Assembly: GCA_947503835.1 (NCBI GenBank)
Contig: CANNFM010000010.1
Span: forward strand, 62,001-126,000
Source of the DNA: an uncultured Aquimarina sp.
Lineage (GTDB): Bacteria; Bacteroidota; Bacteroidia; Flavobacteriales; Flavobacteriaceae
Length of the DNA stretch: 64,000 nt
Direction of reading: 5' to 3'
The notes beneath the pieces are model-generated. The model saw only the letters and a list, made by a program, of their open reading frames with translations. It was not told the DNA's origin and made no database searches. The translations under genes and the position numbers were made by a program. This document shows, piece by piece, positions 57,301 through 64,000 of this stretch (the first letter of the stretch is position 1; each line of letters begins with the position of its first letter).

Positions 57301-57379
57301 AAATTGTTTGTTGGGAGTACACTGTGGTAATAAGCCCAAACAAAAATATCATAAAGCCAGTGAATGTTTTTTGATCCAT
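54311..57379 (-). CDS. SusC/RagA-family TonB-dependent transporter (galactoside locus)
   Basis: A 1,022-residue outer-membrane transporter. Signal peptide ends near TVYSQQ; carboxypeptidase-regulatory-like domain (GVNIIVKGTQNGTTTDFDG); plug with VVGYGTQTKREVTGAI and LKDATSAAIYGSRAANGVI; barrel ends PRTFIMGVQFSF. It is only moderately like the first SusC of the window, so the two loci serve different ligands. First gene of the leftward galactoside row, with both regulators upstream. Confidence 0.95.
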   Translation of the reverse strand: MDQKTFTGFMIFLFGLITTVYSQQTISGTVTETQGPLPGVNIIVKGTQNGTTTDFDGKYTLSNVANDAILVFSFIGFVTQEVSVNSQPTIDVIMQEDAAALDEIIVVGYGTQTKREVTGAISQIKSKDIAQIVVANPTAALQGKLAGVQVESAGGAPGSATNVFVRGVSSLTNSFPLYVIDGTVVDDIVFLNPKDIVDLQVLKDATSAAIYGSRAANGVIIVTTNRGKKNSSPTVNIDIRGGINTQAKKLDLLNGPEYIRFLNQRRINDGLAGDIADPGIDTDFQDLTINSGAIQDYGFNISAGNDDSSYFFSSNYYNEEGLLISEDFQRINARLNSQFQIGKFKIQESFAFAENTFTQNQAFGNQGPTLPILNAFNPNNEGGFEAVDGDIYSGVGGTNKFAQANLLDDENTERNLLGNINIEYEIIDGLKAKLNLGVDYKNIYRNTFLPTFFQSNTDATANLNEANDLTEVRAEILSTNVEPTLNYKKTFGEHGVDVLVGGARQEVDNNTLAIYAQGLPSNTIRNIGDFTDQVENTGGGNFLSRLFSYYARVNYKFKDRYLFTGIYRRDATSRFSSENNLNVIKVPSFSLGWIVSEESFWPQDGFVNTLKLRGGYGELGSQNIGDYVYQSVLNPTSNVAFANDISQGFSITSLVDENISFETSTTINVGADLTMLDRSIKLSLDYFSRDNDDVLLAVDIPSTTGSGAPVIQNAASINNKGFELEASYSYDTESDFKFDIGLNFAAITNELTSAPNPILGPIINEEQTRVNQFEEGEPLGFFFGFETDGIYNSQAEIDNDPFLANDPDRRALLQPGDFRRVDTNGDGRIDETDRTNLGDPTPDFTYGINFTGTYKKFDFGLFFNGVQGSEIYNVTKFFGVFFADDNKFGLVRDAFTPANPNTDIPRVSNLDPAGNQLPSDFFVEDGSFFRLKTLEIGYDLTDVIGTDWVKSGRVFFNMQNVFVITNYSGYDPEIGSTSGAQADADTGFFGFRGVTNPILGRGLDVRAQPRPRTFIMGVQFSF

Positions 57380-57536
57380 ATGATTTGTGTTTATTGATAA
57401 AGTTTTAATTCTTTAGATAAAGCCCTGCAAAGAATTTAAATATGCTATGATACACTATGCTACTATGTAAATATAAAAAATTATTTCATAAAAAATTATA
57501 ATTACATCTATTAAAATAGGAATAATGTAGTATAAG

Positions 57537-57562
57537 TGTTAAAAAATTATGATATTTTAACA
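57537..57562. promoter_or_regulatory. 8-bp inverted repeat before susC of galactoside locus
   Basis: TGTTAAAA (57537-57544) and TTTTAACA (57555-57562) are perfect reverse complements with a 10-bp spacer, ~160 bp before susC and ~100 bp after the end of the GntR gene. It is a candidate operator for the GntR-type or Nudix-type regulator. Nothing else is recognised in this 286-bp gap. Confidence 0.35.
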
Positions 57563-57665
57563 TTTGAGGTTTGTGGTAGGTAGGAAAAATCAACCGAAAA
57601 AAAACTGACTTTTGATGAAAGTATAGGTTGTGTCGTTAAAGTGAATTTATAGAGAATCGAAATAA

Positions 57666-58682
57666 TTACAATGAATTTCTTTGTCTAAGGTAGGTAGGAA
57701 TAATTTTTTGCACAGGATTTCTTTCCATGACAAAAGTTGCAGCTTCTTTGGCCATAATTTCAAAATCTGTAGAAATGGTAGTGATACCTCCAAAGGCAAT
57801 CTCTTTTACAATATTATCATCATGGGCAATGATACCGATATCAGAACCAATACGATATTCCATTTTACGAACGTCTTTTAAGACTTGCCATAAATGTGTG
57901 TCGCTAATCGAAAAATATACAGTTCCTTTTTTCAGAATATCAGATTCATAGTCTTCTACAACTTTACCATTAATCCCATAGTCTTTTATGAAGCGATTAA
58001 ATGCGTATAAAATTTCAATAGGCAGGTCTGTGTTTTCTTTATAGAATAATACAAAGGTGTCGTATTTCTTTATTTGAGGTGAGAGTTCTACAAGTTTACC
58101 GTATGTTATTTCTTCAAACTCCTGAGTTATATACGAATAATCTTTTGGCATTTTAAGGTGTCGATCAACTACCAATAATCTATCTGAAGGGATTTTTTTA
58201 AGAAGAGGGATTACTTCGTTTTCTTGTATTGGTGCGATAACATACATACCATACTTTCGGGAAATGTTATCCATTATCGTTTTAAAAAGTGTAAGATTAT
58301 TGTGATGAAAAAAAATATCTATGTGATACTTTTTTCCAAGTTCTTTTCTGAAAGTATTGTAGAAATCTTCTTGAAAACTATGAAAGGCAAATAAGATTAA
58401 AGCTACTTTTAAGGTTACTTTGGTTTCTTTGCTAATGATGTAATACCCTTTTAGGTTTTTAGACTCGACTAATCCCCTTTCTTTTAATTCGGTATACGCT
58501 TTTACAAAGGTTTTTCTGGCATACCCAATTTCTGCTACCATTTCGTTTATAGATGGAAGTTTGTCGCCTACTTTTAGAACATCAGAATCTATTGCTTCTA
58601 TGATACCAAGAACTATTTGTTCATGCTTTGATAGGGTATGTATATTTTGTAGGTTATAGATTTTCTCTAAAAGTGGTAACAT
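57666..58682 (-). CDS. GntR-type regulator with periplasmic-binding-like sensor domain
   Basis: A 338-residue regulator. Residues ~15-90 are a GntR winged helix (VLKVGDKLPSINEMVAEIGYARKTFVKAYTEL, then ERGLVESKNLKGYYI). Residues ~95-338 are a LacI/sugar-binding-like sensor (VTLKVALILFAFHSFQEDF, IGIIAHDDNIVKEIAFGGITTIS). This GntR + PBP arrangement is used for monosaccharide sensing in Bacteroidota. It lies directly upstream of susC in the galactoside row. It is the likely controller of susCD; ligand inferred to be galactose-related. Confidence 0.88.
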   Translation of the reverse strand: MLPLLEKIYNLQNIHTLSKHEQIVLGIIEAIDSDVLKVGDKLPSINEMVAEIGYARKTFVKAYTELKERGLVESKNLKGYYIISKETKVTLKVALILFAFHSFQEDFYNTFRKELGKKYHIDIFFHHNNLTLFKTIMDNISRKYGMYVIAPIQENEVIPLLKKIPSDRLLVVDRHLKMPKDYSYITQEFEEITYGKLVELSPQIKKYDTFVLFYKENTDLPIEILYAFNRFIKDYGINGKVVEDYESDILKKGTVYFSISDTHLWQVLKDVRKMEYRIGSDIGIIAHDDNIVKEIAFGGITTISTDFEIMAKEAATFVMERNPVQKIIPTYLRQRNSL

Positions 58683-58703
58683 AATGTCTATGTCTTTTTA
58701 AAG

Positions 58704-58711
58704 CAAATATA
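58704..58711 (-). promoter_or_regulatory. -7 box of the GntR-type gene
   Basis: On the leftward strand TATATTTG matches TAnnTTTG exactly, 21 bp before the ATG at 58682, giving a very short leader. The region overlaps the end of the upstream Nudix gene's transcript. Confidence 0.45.
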
Positions 58712-58724
58712 GCTTTCAATTAAA

Positions 58725-59411
58725 CTATACTTCGAAATTGTACCCAGATTTTTGTAATTTTTTATACTTATGATGATCGAACTGATATAAATAAGCTCCT
58801 TTTTTTGAACTAACTCTGTCTTTTTCTTCCAGTTTAATGATTACATCAAATGAAAGTATTTTTTTTCTGAAATTGCGAGAGTCTAATTCTCTTTGGTATA
58901 TCGCTTCGTATAACATTTGCAATTTTGGGATGGTAAATTTCTGCGGTAATAATTCAAAACCTATCGGTTTGTATCGGGAAATTTTTCTAATCCTAATTAA
59001 TGCATCTGTGACCATTTCATTGTGATCTAAAATTAGTTGGGGGATTTCTTCTATGTCAACCCATTTAGCTCCCTTTTCTTTGATTAATACATTAATTTCA
59101 TCATTTATTCGAATCAATGCGTATTGAGCAACCGATAAACATCGGTATCCAGGATCTCTATCAACAGAACTATATGTTTTTAGTTCTTTCATATACACAT
59201 TTTCTAATCCGGTGAATTCCTTCAAAATCCTTACAGAAGCTTCAGAAACACTCTCACCGATTTTTACAAAACTTCCAATTAAGGATAACAAATTTCTATA
59301 AGGGTCTATTTTTCGATTAAAAACAAGCAGTTTTAGTTTTCCATTATCAAAACCAAAAATGATGCAGTCTACCGCTACATAAAATTTATCCTTATCGGCA
59401 TATGAATCCAT
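58725..59411 (-). CDS. Nudix-type transcriptional regulator (NrtR/AraR-like)
   Basis: A 228-residue protein from the ATG at 59411; the longer frame beyond it would be hydrophobic and would overlap the promoter of galK. Residues ~5-140 form a Nudix-like domain (VDCIIFGFDNGKLKLLVFNR, then GSFVKIGESVSEASVRILKEFTGL) with a degenerate Nudix box, so it probably binds rather than hydrolyses a sugar nucleotide or sugar. Residues ~150-228 are a winged helix (FTIPKLQMLYEAIYQ, DSRNFRKKILSFDVII). Such regulators control sugar genes in Bacteroidota. Divergent from galK, it is the likely galactose regulator. Confidence 0.87.
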   Translation of the reverse strand: MDSYADKDKFYVAVDCIIFGFDNGKLKLLVFNRKIDPYRNLLSLIGSFVKIGESVSEASVRILKEFTGLENVYMKELKTYSSVDRDPGYRCLSVAQYALIRINDEINVLIKEKGAKWVDIEEIPQLILDHNEMVTDALIRIRKISRYKPIGFELLPQKFTIPKLQMLYEAIYQRELDSRNFRKKILSFDVIIKLEEKDRVSSKKGAYLYQFDHHKYKKLQKSGYNFEV

Positions 59412-59515
59412 GAATAGTGTATTGTTAGTTTGTAAGAAAAAGGTTCTAGAAGCAAAATAAGCAAAAAAAAACACACTCTTTTTAAAATAAACGTATTTTT
59501 TACATTTATTATATA

Positions 59516-59523
59516 TATTTTTG
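59516..59523 (+). promoter_or_regulatory. -7 box of galK
   Basis: TATTTTTG fits TAnnTTTG, 54 bp before the galK ATG. A near-palindrome just upstream (TAAAATAAA 59483-59491 with TTTATTATA 59505-59513, one mismatch) may be the operator of the divergent Nudix-type regulator. Confidence 0.4.
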
Positions 59524-59577
59524 TAATTATAGGATAAAGAGGTGATTAATAATCTGTTTATAAGTAGATAAGTTGTT

Positions 59578-60735
59578 ATGAAAGATAAAACGAATACCAA
59601 AAATCATAATAGTTTTGTTAATAATTTTAAGGAAGAACTGATTGTTCTATCGCCAGGAAGAATCAATTTCATTGGTGAGCATACAGATTATAATAATGGT
59701 TTTGTGTTACCAACAGCGATAGATAAAAAGGTGATTTTTTCGTTTGAGAAAAATAATACCGAAACAGAATGTAATGTATATAGCATGTCCTATGATAAAA
59801 TGCTTCGTTTTGATTTAGGTGCTATAAAAGTAAGTGAGATAGAATGGGAGAATTATATTCTTGGGGTAATCAACGAATTACTAAAAATCACAGATCGGTT
59901 ACAAGGTTTTAATTGTATTATTAAAAGTGAGTTGCCCATTGGAGCAGGTGTTAGTTCTTCTGCGGCTATCGAATGCGGTTTGGCATATGGACTTAATGAA
60001 TTTTTTAATCTAAAATTACCTAAAATTATGCTAGTCGAGTTGTCTCAAAGAGCAGAGCATACCTACGTGGGGACTAAGTGTGGTATTATGGATCAATTTG
60101 CTTCGGTAATGAGCGAAGATCAAAAAGTGATTCTTCTGGATTGTCAAAATCAATCCTATACTCTAATTGATGCTGACTTTGAACCCTATAAAATTTTATT
60201 ATTAAATACCAATGTAGCCCATAGTCTTGCGTCAAGCGAATATAATACACGTAGAAATGAATGCGAAGAGGTGGTTACAGTGGTCTCTTCACAGTACAAA
60301 AAAGTACGTTCTCTTAGAGATATTAATAAGAAGATGTTAAATGAATTTAGAGATGTTATATCCACTACACTTTTTGACAGAGCTTCTTTTGTTATTGAAG
60401 AAAATGAAAGAGTATTACAGGCTTCAGAATCGCTTAAGAAAGGAGGACTGAAGCGTTTTGGAGAATTAATGTATCAATCTCATCGGGGATTACAACATCA
60501 ATATGAGGTAAGTTGTGAAGAATTAGACTTCTTAGTGAATTTTTCAGAAAACAACGATCAGGTTATAGGTTCGAGGATGATGGGTGGTGGATTTGGTGGA
60601 TGTACTATAAATCTTATTCATAAAGATAACGTTAATGATTATTTACTTGCTGTAGAAAAAGCCTATAAAGACCAATTTGATATCGATTTAACTTCATTTA
60701 TTACAGTTCCTAGCCAAGGAACTTCAATACCATAA
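59578..60735 (+). CDS. galK: Galactokinase
   Basis: A 385-residue GHMP kinase forming galactose-1-phosphate. The galactokinase signature GRINFIGEHTDYNNG (27-41), the ATP loop PIGAGVSSSAA (119-129), the catalytic GIMDQFAS (D171) and MGGGFGGCTI near residue ~335 are all present. First gene of the galKT pair, 3 bp before galT. Confidence 0.97.
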   Translation: MKDKTNTKNHNSFVNNFKEELIVLSPGRINFIGEHTDYNNGFVLPTAIDKKVIFSFEKNNTETECNVYSMSYDKMLRFDLGAIKVSEIEWENYILGVINELLKITDRLQGFNCIIKSELPIGAGVSSSAAIECGLAYGLNEFFNLKLPKIMLVELSQRAEHTYVGTKCGIMDQFASVMSEDQKVILLDCQNQSYTLIDADFEPYKILLLNTNVAHSLASSEYNTRRNECEEVVTVVSSQYKKVRSLRDINKKMLNEFRDVISTTLFDRASFVIEENERVLQASESLKKGGLKRFGELMYQSHRGLQHQYEVSCEELDFLVNFSENNDQVIGSRMMGGGFGGCTINLIHKDNVNDYLLAVEKAYKDQFDIDLTSFITVPSQGTSIP

Positions 60736-60738
60736 AAT

Positions 60739-61779
60739 ATGAAAGAGTTTAATAATAATCCACACAGAAGATTTAATATTCTTACAGGAGAATGGGTTTT
60801 GGTTTCCCCCCATAGAACTAAAAGACCTTGGCAAGGAAAAAATGAAAAACCTGCACTATTTTCCAAGGTAGACTATGACCAAGATTGTTATCTATGTCCA
60901 GGTAACATTAGGACTAGCGGAGAGGTAAACCCAAAATATACCAGTCCCTTTTCATTTACAAACGATTTTTCTGCTTTATTGCAAGATATTCCCGACACTA
61001 AGTTTGAAGAAGGTCTGTTAAAAGCAGAATCAGAAAGTGGAATATGTAAAGTGATTTGCTTTTCGCCCAATCACTCGCTTACGCTGCCTATTATGAAAAC
61101 CGAAGAAATTGTTTTAGTCATTAATCTGTGGCAGGAAGAATTCGCTTCTTTAGGAATGATTGGCGATATCAATTATGTGCAGATTTTTGAAAACAAAGGA
61201 GATATAATGGGGTGTAGCAATCCTCATCCTCATGGGCAAATATGGGCACAACGTTCAATTCCTGAAGAGATTATAAAAAAAACTAAACAACAGCAACAGT
61301 ATTGGGATATGCATAACATATCACTTTTGTCATCCTACCTTCAACAAGAGTTAGCGTTAAATGAGAGGGTTTTGATTGAAAATAAACATTTTGTGGCTCT
61401 GGTGCCTTATTGGGCAGTATGGCCATATGAAACCATGATTATTCCGAGAAGAAAAGTGCAAAATATTAGCCAATTAACTACAGAAGAAGTAAAAAGCTTT
61501 GCAGATATAATTAAGAAACTTACTACGAAGTATGATAATATATTTAAAACTTCGTTTCCTTATTCGGCAGGAATTCATCAAGCTCCGACAGATGGATTAG
61601 AACATAAAGAATGGCATATGCATATGTCTTTTTATCCCCCGCTATTAAGATCATCTACTGTAAAAAAGTTTATGGTAGGTTACGAAATGTTTGCAAGCCC
61701 ACAAAGAGATATTACGGCAGAACAAGCTGCCGCAACGATAAAATCACAAAGTGATCATCATTATACTTTAGAATTATAA
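60739..61779 (+). CDS. galT: Galactose-1-phosphate uridylyltransferase
   Basis: A 346-residue HIT-superfamily enzyme that exchanges galactose-1-phosphate with UDP-glucose. The active-site NPHPHGQIW (161-169, H163 and H165) is intact, and Cys50/Cys53 (CYLC) plus later histidines fit the zinc site of the long form. It is coupled to galK. Confidence 0.97.
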   Translation: MKEFNNNPHRRFNILTGEWVLVSPHRTKRPWQGKNEKPALFSKVDYDQDCYLCPGNIRTSGEVNPKYTSPFSFTNDFSALLQDIPDTKFEEGLLKAESESGICKVICFSPNHSLTLPIMKTEEIVLVINLWQEEFASLGMIGDINYVQIFENKGDIMGCSNPHPHGQIWAQRSIPEEIIKKTKQQQQYWDMHNISLLSSYLQQELALNERVLIENKHFVALVPYWAVWPYETMIIPRRKVQNISQLTTEEVKSFADIIKKLTTKYDNIFKTSFPYSAGIHQAPTDGLEHKEWHMHMSFYPPLLRSSTVKKFMVGYEMFASPQRDITAEQAAATIKSQSDHHYTLEL

Positions 61780-61788
61780 TTGGATTTT

Positions 61789-62244
61789 CTAAATAACTTT
61801 TGCGACCTCTTGATTTACAAACTCTAAAAACCTTTCATCTTTTTCTGTAAAAGGATCTACAGTATCAGAGTCAATGTCAATTTGTCCAATATTTTCACCA
61901 TTTTTGAATAAAGGAACTACAATTTCAGACTTAACATTAATACTACAAGCGATATAATTATCTTGGGCTTTTACATCAGGAACCACAAAATTTTCGTTAG
62001 AAATAGCTACCTGACCACAAATACCTTTCCCGAACGGAATTATTTCATGATCGGTGGCTGCTCCTGCGTATGTGCGAAGTTTTAATTCTTCTTTGTCTTC
62101 ATTCTTAAAATAAAAACCTACCCAATCATAATAGTTAACATTGTCCTTAAGTAATTTACAAATCTCATAAAGTCTATCTGTTATAGATTGCTCTTTATTT
62201 TGAAGTATGGTAGTTACTTTTGGTTTTAATTCTTCTAATGGCAT
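61789..62244 (-). CDS. msrC: GAF-domain free methionine-(R)-sulfoxide reductase
   Basis: A 151-residue single GAF domain. YYDWVGFYF, LRTYAGAATDHEIIPFGKGICGQVA and DNYIACSINVKSEIVVPL are typical of fRMsr enzymes; two of the active-site cysteines (GICG and IACS) are seen. It repairs free methionine-R-sulfoxide. Convergent with galT with 9 bp between stops. Confidence 0.88.
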   Translation of the reverse strand: MPLEELKPKVTTILQNKEQSITDRLYEICKLLKDNVNYYDWVGFYFKNEDKEELKLRTYAGAATDHEIIPFGKGICGQVAISNENFVVPDVKAQDNYIACSINVKSEIVVPLFKNGENIGQIDIDSDTVDPFTEKDERFLEFVNQEVAKVI

Positions 62245-62415
62245 TCCAACAATTTTTCCGTCAAAAATATTTAAAATAATTATAACAACGCTCTATTTGT
62301 AGTGGTATTGTTTTGTTAAAAAAAACCTTTAAAAAGAAAGTGCGGTTAGTAATTGTTTAGTATATAGGTTAAATTAGCCTGCTAAATAGAGTTTGAATTT
62401 TAAAAATATTAGATT

Positions 62416-62961
62416 TTGAAGACAATAAAATGGTTTTGTAAATTAATGATAGTATCGTTTGTAATGATTGTTTTTTCTTGTAACAAAGAGAAAAAGGGAA
62501 ATGCCGAAATCAAGAGCGAAAATGTTGATCTCAATGAGGTAGATTTTAGAACTAAGGTTGAGTTTTTGGATGAAGAAACTCAAAAAATTTATAATTCTTA
62601 TCTTACAATTAAGGAAGCATTGGTGAATTCTGATAGTGAAACGGTACAAGCCGAGTCAAAAAAATTAGAAGCTGCACTAGAGATTTCTGAAGAAAAAGAA
62701 CAATTAAAAGCAACCTCAAAGCTTATTTCTTTAACTAAGGATATTGTGAAACAAAGAGATTTCTTTGTTACTCTAACGAGTGAAATTGAGAAGTTGATTA
62801 CTATGACTAACATAAAATCGGGAGAGGTATATAAACAATTTTGTCCTATGGCTTTTGGCGGAGAAGGAGGGTATTGGTTGTCAGATTCAAAAGAGATAAG
62901 AAATCCATATTTTGGGAATAAAATGCTTAAATGTGGGAGTATAAAAAAGGTGTTGAAATAA
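62416..62961 (+). CDS. DUF3347-domain lipoprotein
   Basis: A 181-residue lipoprotein. The C-terminus FCPMAFGGEGGYWLS...IRNPYFGNKMLKCG is the DUF3347 signature (two Cys and a Met motif, often next to metal-efflux adaptors). The frame opens with TTG at 62416; the first ATG (62446) would leave a shorter but still workable signal before the lipobox FSC. No efflux genes are nearby, so a copper or other metal role is only suggested. It overlaps nothing and is followed 11 bp later by the VanX-like gene. Confidence 0.75.
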   Translation: MKTIKWFCKLMIVSFVMIVFSCNKEKKGNAEIKSENVDLNEVDFRTKVEFLDEETQKIYNSYLTIKEALVNSDSETVQAESKKLEAALEISEEKEQLKATSKLISLTKDIVKQRDFFVTLTSEIEKLITMTNIKSGEVYKQFCPMAFGGEGGYWLSDSKEIRNPYFGNKMLKCGSIKKVLK

Positions 62962-62972
62962 AAACAAAAAGT

Positions 62973-63737
62973 ATGATTGAGAAAAAATTAACATTGTTAG
63001 TGTTTTCTATGCTATTTTTTTCATGTAGCGATACCAAGTTAATTTCTAGTCCTAGTAGTACAACCGTAATGCTGATAGAAAAATCTAAAGCATTACGATT
63101 GAAAGGAGATGAAGTTGAGCAAAGATTATATAGAAAAAAAGACTCTATCGAGATGTCTTCTGGTAATAAAACCATCCAAAGTGGGATCGAAGGGGATGAT
63201 TTTGTAAATATAGAGACAGTATCCAATGATTTTATTTTGGATATGAAATATGCAACCTCAGATAATTTTCTGAAAGAAAAAGTTTACTCTTGTGCCAAAT
63301 GTTACCTTCGTAAAAATGTGGCCGAAGCAATTATAAAAGCCAATAAAGATTTCATCAAAAAGGGGTATAGAATAAAGTTTTTTGATTGTTACCGTCCGCA
63401 TAGTGTGCAAAAAAAAATGTGGAAAATATTTCCAAATCCAGGTTATGTAGCAGACCCTAAAGGAGGATCTATACATAATAAAGGAGCTGCTTTAGACTTA
63501 ACCCTTGTAAAACTAGATGGCTCTGCAGTGGATATGGGTACAGATTTTGACCATTTTGGTAAAGAGGCTCACCATGCTTATAATAAGCTTTCTAAAACAG
63601 TACTGGCAAACCGAAAATTATTGCGTGAAACTATGCAAAAACACGGTTTTAAAACTATACGAACCGAATGGTGGCATTATAATTATCAATCAGGGAAAAA
63701 ATACAGGATTTCAGATTTTAAGTGGGAGTGTGATTGA
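62973..63737 (+). CDS. D-alanyl-D-alanine dipeptidase-like lipoprotein (VanX/DdpX, M15)
   Basis: A 254-residue lipoprotein from the ATG at 62973 (lipobox FFSC); the earlier ATG at 62931 lies inside the DUF3347 gene. The M15D zinc motif is present: SIHNKGAALDLTLV (His and Asp ligands), then EWWHYNY with the third His and the catalytic Glu. It cleaves D-Ala-D-Ala or similar dipeptides in the envelope; housekeeping versions recycle peptidoglycan. No van resistance genes are near. Confidence 0.87.
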   Translation: MIEKKLTLLVFSMLFFSCSDTKLISSPSSTTVMLIEKSKALRLKGDEVEQRLYRKKDSIEMSSGNKTIQSGIEGDDFVNIETVSNDFILDMKYATSDNFLKEKVYSCAKCYLRKNVAEAIIKANKDFIKKGYRIKFFDCYRPHSVQKKMWKIFPNPGYVADPKGGSIHNKGAALDLTLVKLDGSAVDMGTDFDHFGKEAHHAYNKLSKTVLANRKLLRETMQKHGFKTIRTEWWHYNYQSGKKYRISDFKWECD

Positions 63738-63739
63738 TA

Positions 63740-63988
63740 TTATTTATTAAATGGGCGCTCATTTATCCAGTTAAACCCTCTATTAATTAGTAGAAAATCT
63801 TTTCTTTCTTTCTTTTTGGCCTTAATTTTTACAGTATCACCACGGTAGGTGCTTTCAAAAAGATACAGACCATTTTTTAGCCGATAAGAGAAGGTTTGAA
63901 TGTCTGTACTGTCTTTGAAAGAAATAAGGGATAGTGTTTTTGATATGGTATCTGTTTTTTCTTTAAACAAGTTGATTTTTTCATCCAT
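63740..63988 (-). CDS. Hypothetical protein, possibly 5'-truncated by window edge
   Basis: An 82-residue frame with a charged sequence (MDEKINLFKEKTDTISKTL..., GLYLFESTYRGDTVKIKAKK). There is no stop between its ATG at 63988 and the window end, so the true start may lie outside. It is convergent with the VanX-like gene. No family is recognised. Confidence 0.45.
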   Translation of the reverse strand: MDEKINLFKEKTDTISKTLSLISFKDSTDIQTFSYRLKNGLYLFESTYRGDTVKIKAKKKERKDFLLINRGFNWINERPFNK

Positions 63989-64000
63989 GGTCTGAATTCC

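Noticed and set aside
59412..59600. N-terminal extension of the Nudix-type regulator
   Set aside because: It would be a hydrophobic and lysine-rich tail unlike the family, and would overlap the galK start. The ATG at 59411 fits the family length.
62931..62972. Earlier start of the VanX-like gene
   Set aside because: The first 14 residues are hydrophilic and precede a complete lipoprotein signal that begins at 62973.
62973..63737. Vancomycin-resistance gene vanX
   Set aside because: No vanA- or vanH-like ligase or dehydrogenase is near; housekeeping D-Ala-D-Ala dipeptidase homologues are common.

Overview
The window looks like chromosome of a marine member of the Flavobacteriaceae (Bacteroidota); Aquimarina or a close relative is my guess from overall feel, not proven. 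The support is AT-rich DNA, two SusC/SusD outer-membrane uptake pairs, many short lipoproteins, TAnnTTTG-type promoter boxes, and flavobacterial housekeeping neighbourhoods (coaX, lptC, ppiD). I see no phage, plasmid, insertion-sequence transposase or CRISPR array.

Layout. 1-20.4 kb is a first uptake locus: a LacI regulator (cut by the window edge), a cytoplasmic GH13 glucosidase, SusC/SusD, three ~1,100-residue FG-GAP/VCBS + ASPIC/UnbV lipoproteins, a vanadium-haloperoxidase/PAP2-like lipoprotein and a GyrI-like membrane-anchored protein. An array of eleven 21-bp palindromic units (20416-20646) follows, then a single ORF that fuses glycerol kinase to glycerol-3-phosphate dehydrogenase. A 30-bp motif shared by the LacI/GH13 gap and the glpK leader (27 of 30 positions) ties the two ends together. 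24-28.2 kb holds a PAP2 phosphatase, a crystallin-like lipoprotein, a membrane-bound TPR-AraC regulator and, just downstream, an unlisted 52-residue double-glycine leader peptide resembling Bacteroidota lanthipeptide precursors. 28.3-35.1 kb is a nitric-oxide response module: Rrf2 regulator with its own operator/promoter, cupin, quinol NO reductase, group III truncated haemoglobin, small unknown genes, an AraC protein with two DNA-binding domains, a SnoaL-like protein and a YHS protein.

35.2-44.6 kb is core genome: tRNA-Phe, coaX, an outer-membrane protein, a TPR protein, lptC (with a terminator-like hairpin inside its signal sequence), a CorC/HlyC protein, a YhhN protein, ppiD and an M24 peptidase. 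44.7-61.8 kb is a complete galactoside system: galE, an SSS sodium symporter, a cytoplasmic GH36-type alpha-galactosidase, a fourth VCBS/ASPIC lipoprotein, SusD, SusC, a GntR-type and a Nudix-type regulator, then divergent galK-galT. The end holds a free-methionine-sulfoxide reductase, a DUF3347 lipoprotein, a VanX-like dipeptidase and a partial gene.

How it may work together. Both SusCD loci carry VCBS/ASPIC lipoproteins instead of surface glycanases, and both have glycosidases without a signal peptide. This suggests import of small intact glycosides that are split in the cytoplasm. The galactose half ends in the Leloir pathway (GalK, GalT, GalE); the glucosidase half shares a putative operator with the glycerol-catabolic fusion. 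A testable idea is that one or both loci use sugar-glycerol osmolytes of algae or cyanobacteria (glucosylglycerol, floridoside). That is inference.
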